A stretch of 64,000 bases of DNA from JAIYCX01 sp964353175 (GTDB taxonomy: Bacteria; Bdellovibrionota_C; UBA2361; SZUA-149; DAOLCO01), in contig CAYGUX010000004.1 in NCBI GenBank assembly GCA_964353175.1, positions 62,001 to 126,000 on the forward strand, in the 5' to 3' direction. The translations under genes and the position numbers were made by a program. The notes beneath the pieces are model-generated. The model did no database searches. It was given only the letters and a program-made list of their open reading frames with translations, and had not been told where the DNA came from. Of the stretch, positions 54,580 to 62,617 are shown piece after piece (position 1 is the stretch's first letter; every line of letters begins with the position of its first letter).

Positions 54580-56532
54580 TGGTCTTACGCCATAGTACAG
54601 AAAACCTAATCTACTGGGCAACACCTTCCAAACGATATCGCCAAGTGTCGGCTTAAAAATCCTTTTTAGTACTATTCTCAATTTGCCCATAAAATAGGGT
54701 TCAAAAACTGTTTGAGTCTTTAAGTTAAAGAGTGATCTTGCTAACCCTTTGTCTGTCCTGGAAATCTGTAGCCGACCCAGATGATACAACTTCACACAGG
54801 GGTCTTCATTAAATATCTTACTACTAATATCTTCTTTAACATCTAAACCACACAAGTAAAAACTAAGTGATATTGCTAAAGCAAAAGCTCTACCGATTGA
54901 AGTATTTAAAGTTTTTTCATGAAATTGGAGAAGCTCTTCATCATTAAATCTCGACAATAAAACGGCTATGTCATTTAGCCAGAGCAGATTGTGGAAATTA
55001 TGCTTTTTTAGGTGCGAAAGAAGGAAAATTAAGTATTTCTCTTTCGACAAAGTTCTATACTGAATATTACATATACTGAATTCAAGTGAGTCACTAAAAA
55101 TGCTATTAAATTCATCCGCCGGTAAGATATGGAAATCTAGATCATTGAGACCGTTTTTTACGTGTATGGGCTCTTTAAATTTCACACAATGGCCTATTAT
55201 TTTATCAAGCTGGTCCTCACTATACTCGCTACAATTTATTTCATATCCTGACCTAGCGAGCGAATGAATGATCTCCTTGGAGTAATCTTCACATAAGAGA
55301 ATATCCAAATCACCAAAAGGCCTTTTCCAGGGCTCTTCATACAAGCGATAGGCCAGATCTATTCCTTTAACCAAAAGAAATGGGGCATTACTTATAATCT
55401 CCCTAAGCTCTCTTAAATTGCTCGTCTTTACTAAAACATTCTTTGCTAAAGTAAGTTTTTGATCTTCGTAAGTACTTAGTAGCAATGGAAATCTTTCTGC
55501 GATTTCAGCATCTGGCTTAATTAGCTGGACTATTTTATGCCTTATTCCAAATGAGATAATTTTCTCTTCATCTAAATCCTCTTGTAAATTTGGGGGGAGA
55601 TGTCTTTTCGCTACTCCCGACAAAATAGTTTTATCAATTATAAAACTCTCTTCTTTATTAAAATAATTTCTCACCAACCTAACTAGCTGTACTGGCCGAA
55701 GTGCCATTTTGGAGAGCTGATAAAATGAATCGTGAATGATTAAGGTTGCGAGCGAATTAATTTCTATTTGTTCACTTTCTTTAAGTTCCGAAAATTTAAT
55801 ATTTTTACTAAAAACAGACTTTACTTCTCTTATTGAATTAAGCTTATTCTGCTTAACGTATCTCAATAACTGTATTGCTCTAATAGCTTTTTCATAAGCA
55901 AGGCTGTAATTAAGAGCTTCCTCTATATGACGTCCAGAGGCATAGTTCATAGTATATATAGGTCTTCTAAGTGCCTGGCAAAGTATCAGGCTTTCACTTA
56001 AGGTTAAATCCTTTGGTAGTTTGTTGTAATAGTGAAAACACGCATTGTCAATTCCAACCAAATCTGGGCCAAATTTACAGACCTGAAGATAGAGGGACAG
56101 TATCTCATCTTTACTCAAGCAGTACTCCATTAGAAAAGCGCTGAGATATTCCCTAACCTTCCTTTTTATTGAGCGTTGTTTGTTTAAAAACAGAAGCTTA
56201 CAGGTTTGTTGGGTAATCGAACTACCGCTTCTTATTGTACGCTTAAAGATAAGGTCCTTTAATGCATTTATAATTTCTGGGACATTAAGACCTTTATGTT
56301 CAAAAAAGAGATCATCTTCCGAAATAATTAACGATACTATGAACTCTAGCGAAAGTGCCTCTATACAATTAGTTATTTTTATTTCCTGAGGAAAGATCCC
56401 AGTGTGCACACTTACAAAAACACCCTTTCTTAATTTACATATTTTTTTTCTATTTAATAAGAAAAATGCAAGCAATGCACCAGATATCCCAAGAGCTATA
56501 AAAATAATTGAACTTATAAAAGTAAGGGGCAT
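54538..56532 (-). CDS. Fusion of peptidoglycan glycosyltransferase (GT51) and NTP_transf_5 nucleotidyltransferase
   Basis: 664 residues. An N-terminal membrane segment (residues 5-27) anchors a GT51 domain (about 45-200) with the catalytic ISEDDLFFEHKGL and the donor-site RSGSSITQQTCKLLF, as in monofunctional transglycosylases. The C-terminal half (about 310-600) is an NTP_transf_5 nucleotidyltransferase: FLLVKGIDLAYRLYE followed by PFGDLDILL, the metal-binding GD.D motif. NTP_transf_5 proteins are known from lasso peptide clusters. A fusion with GT51 is unfamiliar to me. It is divergent from the PqqD-like gene by about 130 bases. Confidence 0.85.
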   Translation of the reverse strand: MPLTFISSIIFIALGISGALLAFFLLNRKKICKLRKGVFVSVHTGIFPQEIKITNCIEALSLEFIVSLIISEDDLFFEHKGLNVPEIINALKDLIFKRTIRSGSSITQQTCKLLFLNKQRSIKRKVREYLSAFLMEYCLSKDEILSLYLQVCKFGPDLVGIDNACFHYYNKLPKDLTLSESLILCQALRRPIYTMNYASGRHIEEALNYSLAYEKAIRAIQLLRYVKQNKLNSIREVKSVFSKNIKFSELKESEQIEINSLATLIIHDSFYQLSKMALRPVQLVRLVRNYFNKEESFIIDKTILSGVAKRHLPPNLQEDLDEEKIISFGIRHKIVQLIKPDAEIAERFPLLLSTYEDQKLTLAKNVLVKTSNLRELREIISNAPFLLVKGIDLAYRLYEEPWKRPFGDLDILLCEDYSKEIIHSLARSGYEINCSEYSEDQLDKIIGHCVKFKEPIHVKNGLNDLDFHILPADEFNSIFSDSLEFSICNIQYRTLSKEKYLIFLLSHLKKHNFHNLLWLNDIAVLLSRFNDEELLQFHEKTLNTSIGRAFALAISLSFYLCGLDVKEDISSKIFNEDPCVKLYHLGRLQISRTDKGLARSLFNLKTQTVFEPYFMGKLRIVLKRIFKPTLGDIVWKVLPSRLGFLYYGVRPLRIVATRLFSKNI

Positions 56533-56663
56533 TGCAATTACTAATGATATCTAGATTGCCTAACTCCACTCCAAGCAGTAAGGCATAGTTTTTAATACTT
56601 ATTGCTAAAACGCTTAGAGCATTGTATACCTGATACCTTAGTTTACGGACTTAGGGCAATACT

Positions 56664-57059
56664 TTGGCAACTATATATAAAAATAAAAATCTTGTTTCCT
56701 TGTGTATGGATGGAAGGTTAGTTGTCCTAAACCCCCAATCCGGAGATTATTATTCCCTGAGCGAAAAGGGAACTAAGTTTGTGCTTGGCCTTCAGGAGGC
56801 AGAGCTAGAGGATATCAATTCTGGCCTTAAGAACATGGACATTGTCTTGAACACTCCTATATTGAGTGATAATTTTAAGCAATTTTTGAATGAAGCAATT
56901 GCACAAAATATAATATGGGTCGATGTCAAAGGTCAGCTTAACCAATTAGAAGGTGTTAATTTATCTTTGAATGATATCTCAAAGTGGGGCAATGTAATCA
57001 CAGATACACAAGTAGGCGGTCCACCTGTAGTAGGAACCTCCAGTCCTCCACCCGTATAA
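56664..57059 (+). CDS. PqqD-like RiPP recognition protein with a leader-and-core-like C-terminal tail
   Basis: 131 residues. Residues about 8-87 are PqqD-like: LVSLCMDGRLVVLNPQSGDYYSLS and then FLNEAIAQNIIWVD. Residues 88-131 are an extra tail. In it I105-xxx-G109-xxxxx-T115 repeats the spacing of lasso leader motifs, and the last 15 residues (VGGPPVVGTSSPPPV) look like a core rich in Pro, Gly, Val and Ser. No Asp or Glu is in the core. The start is TTG at 56664, directly after an in-frame stop; there is only a weak ribosome binding site. The B2-type protease gene follows after about 30 bases. Confidence 0.75.
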   Translation: MATIYKNKNLVSLCMDGRLVVLNPQSGDYYSLSEKGTKFVLGLQEAELEDINSGLKNMDIVLNTPILSDNFKQFLNEAIAQNIIWVDVKGQLNQLEGVNLSLNDISKWGNVITDTQVGGPPVVGTSSPPPV

Positions 57060-57087
57060 CACAATTGCCCTAGAGGAGATTGTAATC

Positions 57088-57519
57088 ATTAGTATTATTC
57101 GGACAACAGGGTTAAAGTTACTTATTTTATTCTTAATTTCAACGATTTACTTATTGCTTATCAAATCGCTCAAATTATTGTCCAACTGGATACCGATTCG
57201 AGTATGGATAAAAATAGCTAGTTTTTCACCTCCCCATCAAATTGTACTTAACCTAGACCCTAAATGTTGTGTAAGAGTCTTGTTTTTTATTGAAAAATTG
57301 TTTCCATTTTCAATAAACTGTTTAGATAGAACATTTGTAATGATTTTCATGTTCAAGTTCTTGGGTATAAAATCTAAGTTTCATTTAGGATGCATTAAAA
57401 AATTAGATGAATTTGTGGCTCATGCATGGTTATCGAACCAAGTGGTCGGCGAGCTTTTTGTTATGCCAGGAGTTATTGAGTTCGATGGTATATCAACAAA
57501 TAGCATAAATATTATATAG
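57088..57519 (+). CDS. Lasso B2-type transglutaminase-like leader protease
   Basis: About 143 residues. The B2 family pattern is seen: a hydrophobic N-terminal helix, NCLDRTFVMIFMFKFLGIKS with the catalytic Cys, and the catalytic His in VAHAWLSNQVVGE. The usual Asp that completes the triad is not obvious. B2 proteins cut RiPP leaders from their cores. No ATG, GTG or TTG with a ribosome binding site begins the domain. GAGGAG at 57073-57078 precedes ATT at 57088 by nine bases, so I chose this AUU start; the first TTG in frame (57154) has no such site and would cut the first helix. Confidence 0.7.
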   Translation: MSIIRTTGLKLLILFLISTIYLLLIKSLKLLSNWIPIRVWIKIASFSPPHQIVLNLDPKCCVRVLFFIEKLFPFSINCLDRTFVMIFMFKFLGIKSKFHLGCIKKLDEFVAHAWLSNQVVGELFVMPGVIEFDGISTNSINII

Positions 57520-58219
57520 CTATCATTAACACATACTTTCTAATTATTATTTTTAAATGGTTATAGAGCCGATGACCAAGCAATCTTTTTGCAAATAATT
57601 TAGCCAAATACAAAACCCTACTAGCAAAAGAAGAACGCTGTCTTATAAATCCAGTTAATGCAAATCTACAATTTTCAAAAGCTTCATCACTCAGGCTAAC
57701 TTGCTCCACCTGATGAACTAAATTAGATGGAAACACTACCAGTTTTCCAGAATTAACATCGACCCTTAGACTATCTCCCTTTTTTGGGAAAAAACAAATC
57801 TCCCCACCCTTAAAAGCCTTAGGAGACTTATTGAAATAATAAACCCACGTAAGGATCCGCTGAGGCCTTCCATCTTTTAAAGTATCTCTGTGCTTAAAGA
57901 AAAATGCTCCATTCCCATATGCGGTGCAATACGATTCTCTTTTTCCCCATTCGAATTCTTTGACTCCTAGATTTTCGCAAACATCTTTAATATTTTGCTT
58001 AATGAAATTTTCGATAATACCGGCATACCTAACTACATGACTGTCGTGAAATGATAGACATACTCGGTATTCATCATCAACCTCCTCTTTCCCCACTCCT
58101 CCCGGATAATGAATAACCTTCCCCCGATTAAATTTCGACTTACTGTTAATTGCAAAATCAAGCAATTCCTGTTGGTCTAAACCCTTAAATTCGTACTCAA
58201 TGAAACAATTTTTACTCAT
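57512..58219 (-). CDS. Fe(II)/2-oxoglutarate-dependent oxygenase, prolyl-4-hydroxylase-like
   Basis: 235 residues. The iron-binding triad is seen: the HxD in FFFKHRDTLKDGR and the distal His in PSNLVHQVEQV, with Arg in CRFALTGFIRQ for 2-oxoglutarate. FKGGEICFF and WVYYFN are typical of the P4H group. It could hydroxylate proline in the proline-rich core encoded at 56664; that is inference. The C-terminus is basic and hydrophobic. It overlaps the methyltransferase gene by eight bases and is the last gene of the minus-strand operon. Confidence 0.82.
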   Translation of the reverse strand: MSKNCFIEYEFKGLDQQELLDFAINSKSKFNRGKVIHYPGGVGKEEVDDEYRVCLSFHDSHVVRYAGIIENFIKQNIKDVCENLGVKEFEWGKRESYCTAYGNGAFFFKHRDTLKDGRPQRILTWVYYFNKSPKAFKGGEICFFPKKGDSLRVDVNSGKLVVFPSNLVHQVEQVSLSDEAFENCRFALTGFIRQRSSFASRVLYLAKLFAKRLLGHRLYNHLKIIIRKYVLMIAI

Positions 58220-58976
58220 CTCTTTTGCCCACTATTAATAAAGATAAGGTCGGAAATACGTACATATACCTTTTTGAAATATTTTCTACTCTAATTTGAG
58301 GATTTTTACGCAAAGCTTTTATTACAAATCTTTCTGTGGGTAGCCTAAGAACCAGATTTTTATGTTTCGGCTTTATGTAGCATTTAAGATATATTAACAA
58401 CCTATTTAGACAAGCCCTTGACAAAATCCCTTCTCCCCTATAGCTAGATCGAATACAGGCGTGGCGCAGAGCCCTTAAGCTTTCGATAAAAAAATTGTGG
58501 ATTGACCAAGACTGCACAATGATAATTCCTCCTGGCTTAAGAGTTTTTGTTGCTCTATAGATAAGTTTATCGATTTCTTCGTGACTATTACAAGTAGAAA
58601 GTGAATCTATTATGGTGCATATATCGACTGACCCATCTTGGATAGGTAGATCCACTCCATCAGCGTTTATATGCAAGGAGTAATTGTTATTTATTTTACT
58701 CTTTACTATAGCCTTATATACTAAATCTACTCCAATTGTATTTGTTGCTATACAACTAAACAGCTTACCTAGATTACCCGTATTACAACCGATATCAAGA
58801 AGAATTGAATTAGGTTTCTTCTCAAAATTAGAGAATATATATTCCTCGAAGTATTTGTGTTGGTTGCGGTATACTCCTTTGACATAACAAGTACTAGGGT
58901 ATGCATTAAAATAGGGGCAATCTACCTTTCCTTCGTAAAACTCTATACACTCTTGGCGCCAGCTTAGATTACTCAT
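58212..58976 (-). CDS. Class I SAM-dependent methyltransferase of the island
   Basis: 254 residues. Motif I is LLDIGCNTGNLGKLF, the acidic loop is TIGVDLVYKAI, and the post-motif LKPGGIIIVQSW is normal. It resembles small-molecule methyltransferases of the Methyltransf_11 group. Substrate unknown. It lies between the HPr-kinase-like gene (15 bases) and the oxygenase (overlap of eight bases). Confidence 0.85.
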   Translation of the reverse strand: MSNLSWRQECIEFYEGKVDCPYFNAYPSTCYVKGVYRNQHKYFEEYIFSNFEKKPNSILLDIGCNTGNLGKLFSCIATNTIGVDLVYKAIVKSKINNNYSLHINADGVDLPIQDGSVDICTIIDSLSTCNSHEEIDKLIYRATKTLKPGGIIIVQSWSIHNFFIESLRALRHACIRSSYRGEGILSRACLNRLLIYLKCYIKPKHKNLVLRLPTERFVIKALRKNPQIRVENISKRYMYVFPTLSLLIVGKRDE

Positions 58977-58991
58977 TTATAAAATATTTAT

Positions 58992-59891
58992 TTAGTTTAG
59001 CTGAAATCTTTTCAAAAAGTTTATGCAATCGAAACTCATCTTGTTCGCAAGCAAATTAAACATGTGAATGTATTCTTTCGCAAAATCTGTTTTTAGCATG
59101 CGAACATAAAATGTCGAAGAAAATAAAGCTTGTGTCAAGAACTTTGTATTCTCGATCTTTTCAATATTCTGGTCCAATACAATGAGGTTTTTCAACAAGC
59201 AATAATCTTTCTTATGACTAGGTAGTTCGTGGTCTGGGATATAATACTTATTACCAAATGGATTATATTTACAATTCGCCCTATCAAACAAGTTAAACTT
59301 ATCATGAATTAAATTTCGCACATCTTCATTGATAAGGGCACCCGAACCAGATCGAACAATAAATATTTTAGTGTTATCTCTCTTTAGAAGGACTGCATCA
59401 TCTCCATAGTGGCACCCACCTATTAAAGTAGCAATCAGTGATAAACTTGATTTGCCAGCTCCTGACTTTCCAATTACTAGATATCCCTCTTCATTTAGAG
59501 AGAATGCACTAGCGTGAAGAACTACTTCTCCATTCAACGCAAGGCTAAGAGGAATGACGATTTTCTTTAAAAAATAATCAGCAATTGGGTCTCCTATAGA
59601 CTGCGGAGGGGCAAAAATTTCTACGCCCGCACCAATCCTAATATAAAATGAGTAGTCAAAGGAGAATTTAATAATTAGTTTTTTTAGATTCTTGCTAATT
59701 TTAATTCGCGTCACATTAAGTCGATTATTCTCAGGCCTTGAAGGTCTCCTATGATAGGATATGGTCACCTTATCCGCACTATATTCATCTGAATTCAAGG
59801 CTGCGTTAGCCCCATCAGGACTAAAGTAAATGTCAAATCCATATAGAGTGTAGAGTTTTTCGGGTGCCTTTACTTTGAGATTAGATTTAAT
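58992..59891 (-). CDS. HPr-kinase-like protein of the lasso-tailoring type
   Basis: About 299 residues. Walker A is GKSGAGKSSLS and the catalytic region is GGCHYGDDAVLL. Tailoring kinases of this family phosphorylate the C-terminal Ser in paeninodin-type lasso peptides. The translation keeps its family pattern (KLYTLYGFDIYFS) upstream of the first TTG (59798), so that codon is not the start. ATT at 59891 lies nine bases after GAGGA inside the preceding gene and is the best candidate. A frameshift from the preceding gene is the alternative. It is the second gene of the minus-strand operon. Confidence 0.75.
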   Translation of the reverse strand: MKSNLKVKAPEKLYTLYGFDIYFSPDGANAALNSDEYSADKVTISYHRRPSRPENNRLNVTRIKISKNLKKLIIKFSFDYSFYIRIGAGVEIFAPPQSIGDPIADYFLKKIVIPLSLALNGEVVLHASAFSLNEEGYLVIGKSGAGKSSLSLIATLIGGCHYGDDAVLLKRDNTKIFIVRSGSGALINEDVRNLIHDKFNLFDRANCKYNPFGNKYYIPDHELPSHKKDYCLLKNLIVLDQNIEKIENTKFLTQALFSSTFYVRMLKTDFAKEYIHMFNLLANKMSFDCINFLKRFQLN

Positions 59892-60472
59892 GTCTTTAAT
59901 TCCTCTAAATTAATGTCTATTGGTGAAACTTTCGTAGGAGCAAACTCTCCATGAATAATCCTACCTTCCTTTGTTTCGACTGCAAATCCAAGAGTAACAT
60001 TATCCTCTATAATCTTAGTATCCTCTATTAAGCCTACAAATCCAGAAAATTTTGCACCCCTTAAGGATCTAAAGTTAGTAGAAACATCTAGTCTCAAAAG
60101 TTTATGGGCAAATATTATAAAACGTTTATTTTTGTAGGTTACAGAAAGAAAGTCTTTACTATTTTCTTGGCCTATAAGCCATCCCCTTAAGATAAAAGTA
60201 TCTGCATTAACTTTTAATACATGATCAATATTACCAATAAATTTACATGCTGGTGAATAAGGAGGTAGGTTTATCCAATATTCAAGATCAGCTACTTCGA
60301 TTGGAAATTTTCTTCTTAAGGTTTCCCTAATTTCTACATACTTAGGATTCCCCCCATTATTTAACTTAAGGAAGAGGTCCAGCCCAAATTTATCAATATT
60401 TTGGACTAGGCTACTTTTATTCAAAATATCTCTAAAACACACGCGCAATAAATATTTTAATTCTGCCAGCAT
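59870..60472 (-). CDS. Protein of unknown function, first gene of the minus-strand island operon
   Basis: 200 residues, family not recognised. The first 70 residues are helical (LKYLLRVCFRDILN, YVEIRETLRRKFPIEVADLEYW). Residues about 80-185 look like a beta-rich domain (LKVNADTFILRGWLIG, FLSVTYKNKRFIIFAHKLL, FSGFVGLIEDTKIIEDNVTLGF) that resembles accessory domains in glycosyltransferases. The stop overlaps the likely start region of the HPr-kinase-like gene. It may be a partner or scaffold of the tailoring enzymes. Confidence 0.6.
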   Translation of the reverse strand: MLAELKYLLRVCFRDILNKSSLVQNIDKFGLDLFLKLNNGGNPKYVEIRETLRRKFPIEVADLEYWINLPPYSPACKFIGNIDHVLKVNADTFILRGWLIGQENSKDFLSVTYKNKRFIIFAHKLLRLDVSTNFRSLRGAKFSGFVGLIEDTKIIEDNVTLGFAVETKEGRIIHGEFAPTKVSPIDINLEELKTLNLISK

Positions 60473-60605
60473 TCATAGAATCTAATTAAGGCAAAATTAA
60501 TTCGACGGCAAGCATCATAATGAAGTTGGACCTAAGAGCAAGTTATGCTAACTCCCTATTTATAGAGCTTGAAACTTACCAAACTTCAAAGCCAAAGAAG
60601 TTTAA

Positions 60606-61108
60606 CCTGAATAATTCACGACGAGCAAATAAAGTTAAGGTGAATTTCTGAAAAGTGTAGTATTATGAATTTGTTAAGAACGAAAATGCCCACCAAACAA
60701 GGAATTCACCTTATGACAGACTGTAACACAAAATTAAGATTTGTCTTTAATAAAAATAAGCGAATTGAGGGAGATTTTAGGGGTGGAGATCTAAGCTCGG
60801 ACGGTGGTTTGTTGCTTTTAAGAGAGTTAGATGACCGCCTTTCTTTTACAGAAAAGTTCTCTGCTAAGATATTAGATCCAAGAAGTAGCGATAAGATCAA
60901 GCATTCTCAATCTTTGTTAATACGACAGAGGATCTATCAAATCTGTGCTGGTTACGAGGATGCGAATGATAGCGATAGACTAAGACATGATCCTGTGATA
61001 AAGATGAGTTGCCATGAGAATGCTGAGTCGTTGTTAGAACTTGGCAGTCAGCGAACGATAACTCGCTTAGAAAATCGCATAACCTTAAAAGATATAAGAG
61101 AGCAGAGA
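60606..61108 (+). mobile_element. IS1380-family insertion sequence remnant
   Basis: The left end is probably CCTGAATAATTCACGA at 60606, which has the look of an IS1380 terminal repeat. The transposase begins inside it (60665 or 60713). The element breaks off at about 61105-61110, where the sequence becomes antisense fixI. No right end is present, so it is inactive. Confidence 0.65.
60665..61108 (+). pseudogene. IS1380-family transposase, N-terminal fragment
   Basis: About 148 residues remain of a family protein of roughly 400-450. The IS1380 start FRGGDLSSDGGLLLLRELDD and the later RQRIYQICAGYEDANDSDRLRHDPV are seen. The DDE catalytic region is lost. The frame then runs by chance into antisense fixI sequence until a stop at 61177. 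The ATG at 60713 has a better ribosome binding site (AAGGAA) than the one at 60665. Confidence 0.85.
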
Positions 61109-61702
61109 CACGGCAAGCATCATACAATTCATTGCAGAAAAAACCGCCACAGCAAGACGGGAAATTTCTCCTTTTAAGGAAGAGTAGAGACCCTGAACTT
61201 GATTCGTATTCATTATTTCAGGAGAGTAACCGAAACTCTTTATTAATTGAGCAATTTCAGAAAGCTTACTTTCTGAAGGTTTAAATGAAATCTTTAAACT
61301 GCGATTCAAAAGAGATGGTTCCGATTTAAGCACTCCCTCGGCAACTAAAGAGATTCTTTCCAATAACCAAATGCAAGCTCCGCAATGAATACCCTGAACT
61401 TTAAAAGTAACAGAATAAACACCCTCTCTCTGTTCACTTAATACTTCTTTTTGGAAATCAGGGTCATCAAGATAAATTAATTTCGATTTTAAAGTAGCAC
61501 CTTTTTCTAAAACATCCACCGATAAACGATCTCTGTAAGAATAGAAATCACTTAATCCAGACTTGGATATGGCTCCATAAACGAACCTACACCCAGCACA
61601 ACAAAACTCTCCGTAGTTTTGTAAGTTGGCTGATGTTAACACTTCCTTACAATGAAGGCATATTCTAGAAGGATTTTTTTGTTCAGTAATAATATGTGAC
61701 AT
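61108..61702 (-). pseudogene. Truncated second fixI/ccoI, N-terminal third only
   Basis: About 200 residues matching the N-terminus of the intact FixI at 52992, with the same Cys motifs (CLHCKEVLTSA, FCCAGCRF, GIHCGACIWLLER), and then breaking off at AVFSAMNCMMLAVS, where the IS1380 remnant begins. The protein identity to the intact copy looks like about 75%, so the two are not a recent duplication. It lacks all membrane-transport and phosphorylation parts and cannot function. Confidence 0.88.
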
Positions 61703-61873
61703 ATAAAAATTCGGCTAATTCTGAATCATAGTACTACACTAAGGAATAAAGCACTCCCTACTTCCTAGCTTGGGCAAAAAACTCAAACGCGTGCAGTATA
61801 TTTACCTTAGACACTAGAAGAAACCCCTCTTTCATAGTAAAAGCAATTAACTACATCTACAAATGGAATACAA

Positions 61874-62617
61874 TTGACCGACATATTCTTATTTAATACT
61901 TTCCTACCAACAGTTCTAGCAAGTATTCTAGGTAGTACTCACTGTTTGGGTATGTGTGGAGGATTTTCATGTTTAGCTGGATCAGGCAATCGATCGCAGC
62001 ATCATTCTAATAGTATATATAGAATATCCCTCTATAACCTAGGAAGACTTTTATCTTACCTGTGCTTAGTAAACTTAATCTATGCATTCGATGTAAGCCT
62101 CAAAAACCTATCAATTCTCACTTCTTTTGCTGCAGTCTTACTAGTCGTAATAATACTAGCTCAACTTGGACAACTCTTAGGCTTAGGCCATATTATATCT
62201 AAAAACAAGTATTTCAAAACTTTAAGTGAACGCCACACAAACTACTACGCCATTTTGTTTTCCAAAATTACAAATAACAACTCTAAACTAAACACACTAT
62301 ATCTCGGTATCCTTACAACATTAATTCCTTGTGGCTGGCTATATATAAATATTGGACTTGCTAGCGCCCAGGAAAACATCTTAAAATCTAACTTAACAAT
62401 ATTTGCTTTTTGGCTTGGCACTATTCCCGCTCTGAGCGCTCTAGCCCTTAGTAGTTTCACGATTACTAAAAAATTTAATGGCATTTCTAAAGTAATAGCT
62501 TATCTAATCATTCTCCTTCTCTCCTTCTATTCTGTAAGTAAACATTTTCCAATCTTCTCCAGCAAAACAAGTATGTCCAAAAACTCTTGTCACACTAGCA
62601 ACCATAAGGAACAATAG
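61874..62617 (+). CDS. DsbD/TauE-like membrane protein of cbb3 loci
   Basis: 247 residues, six or so membrane segments. The family start LASILGSTHCLGMCGGFSCL has the conserved Cys pair (CLGMCGG), and LIPCGWLYINIGLASAQ is the second half with PCGW. This is the DsbD_2-type family often encoded at the end of cbb3 maturation loci (sometimes labelled sulfite exporter TauE/SafE family), where a role in copper or redox handling is suggested. The TTG start has GGAA upstream. The stop overlaps the GTG of lpxK. Confidence 0.82.
   Translation: MTDIFLFNTFLPTVLASILGSTHCLGMCGGFSCLAGSGNRSQHHSNSIYRISLYNLGRLLSYLCLVNLIYAFDVSLKNLSILTSFAAVLLVVIILAQLGQLLGLGHIISKNKYFKTLSERHTNYYAILFSKITNNNSKLNTLYLGILTTLIPCGWLYINIGLASAQENILKSNLTIFAFWLGTIPALSALALSSFTITKKFNGISKVIAYLIILLLSFYSVSKHFPIFSSKTSMSKNSCHTSNHKEQ

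Noticed and set aside
56664..57059. The island as an ordinary lasso peptide locus
   Set aside because: No asparagine-synthetase-like cyclase gene is present, and the putative core has no Asp or Glu at positions 7-9 to close a ring.
59798..59798. TTG 59798 as the start of the HPr-kinase-like gene
   Set aside because: The upstream 31 codons keep the family pattern (KLYTLYGFDIYFS) and there is no ribosome binding site before the TTG.
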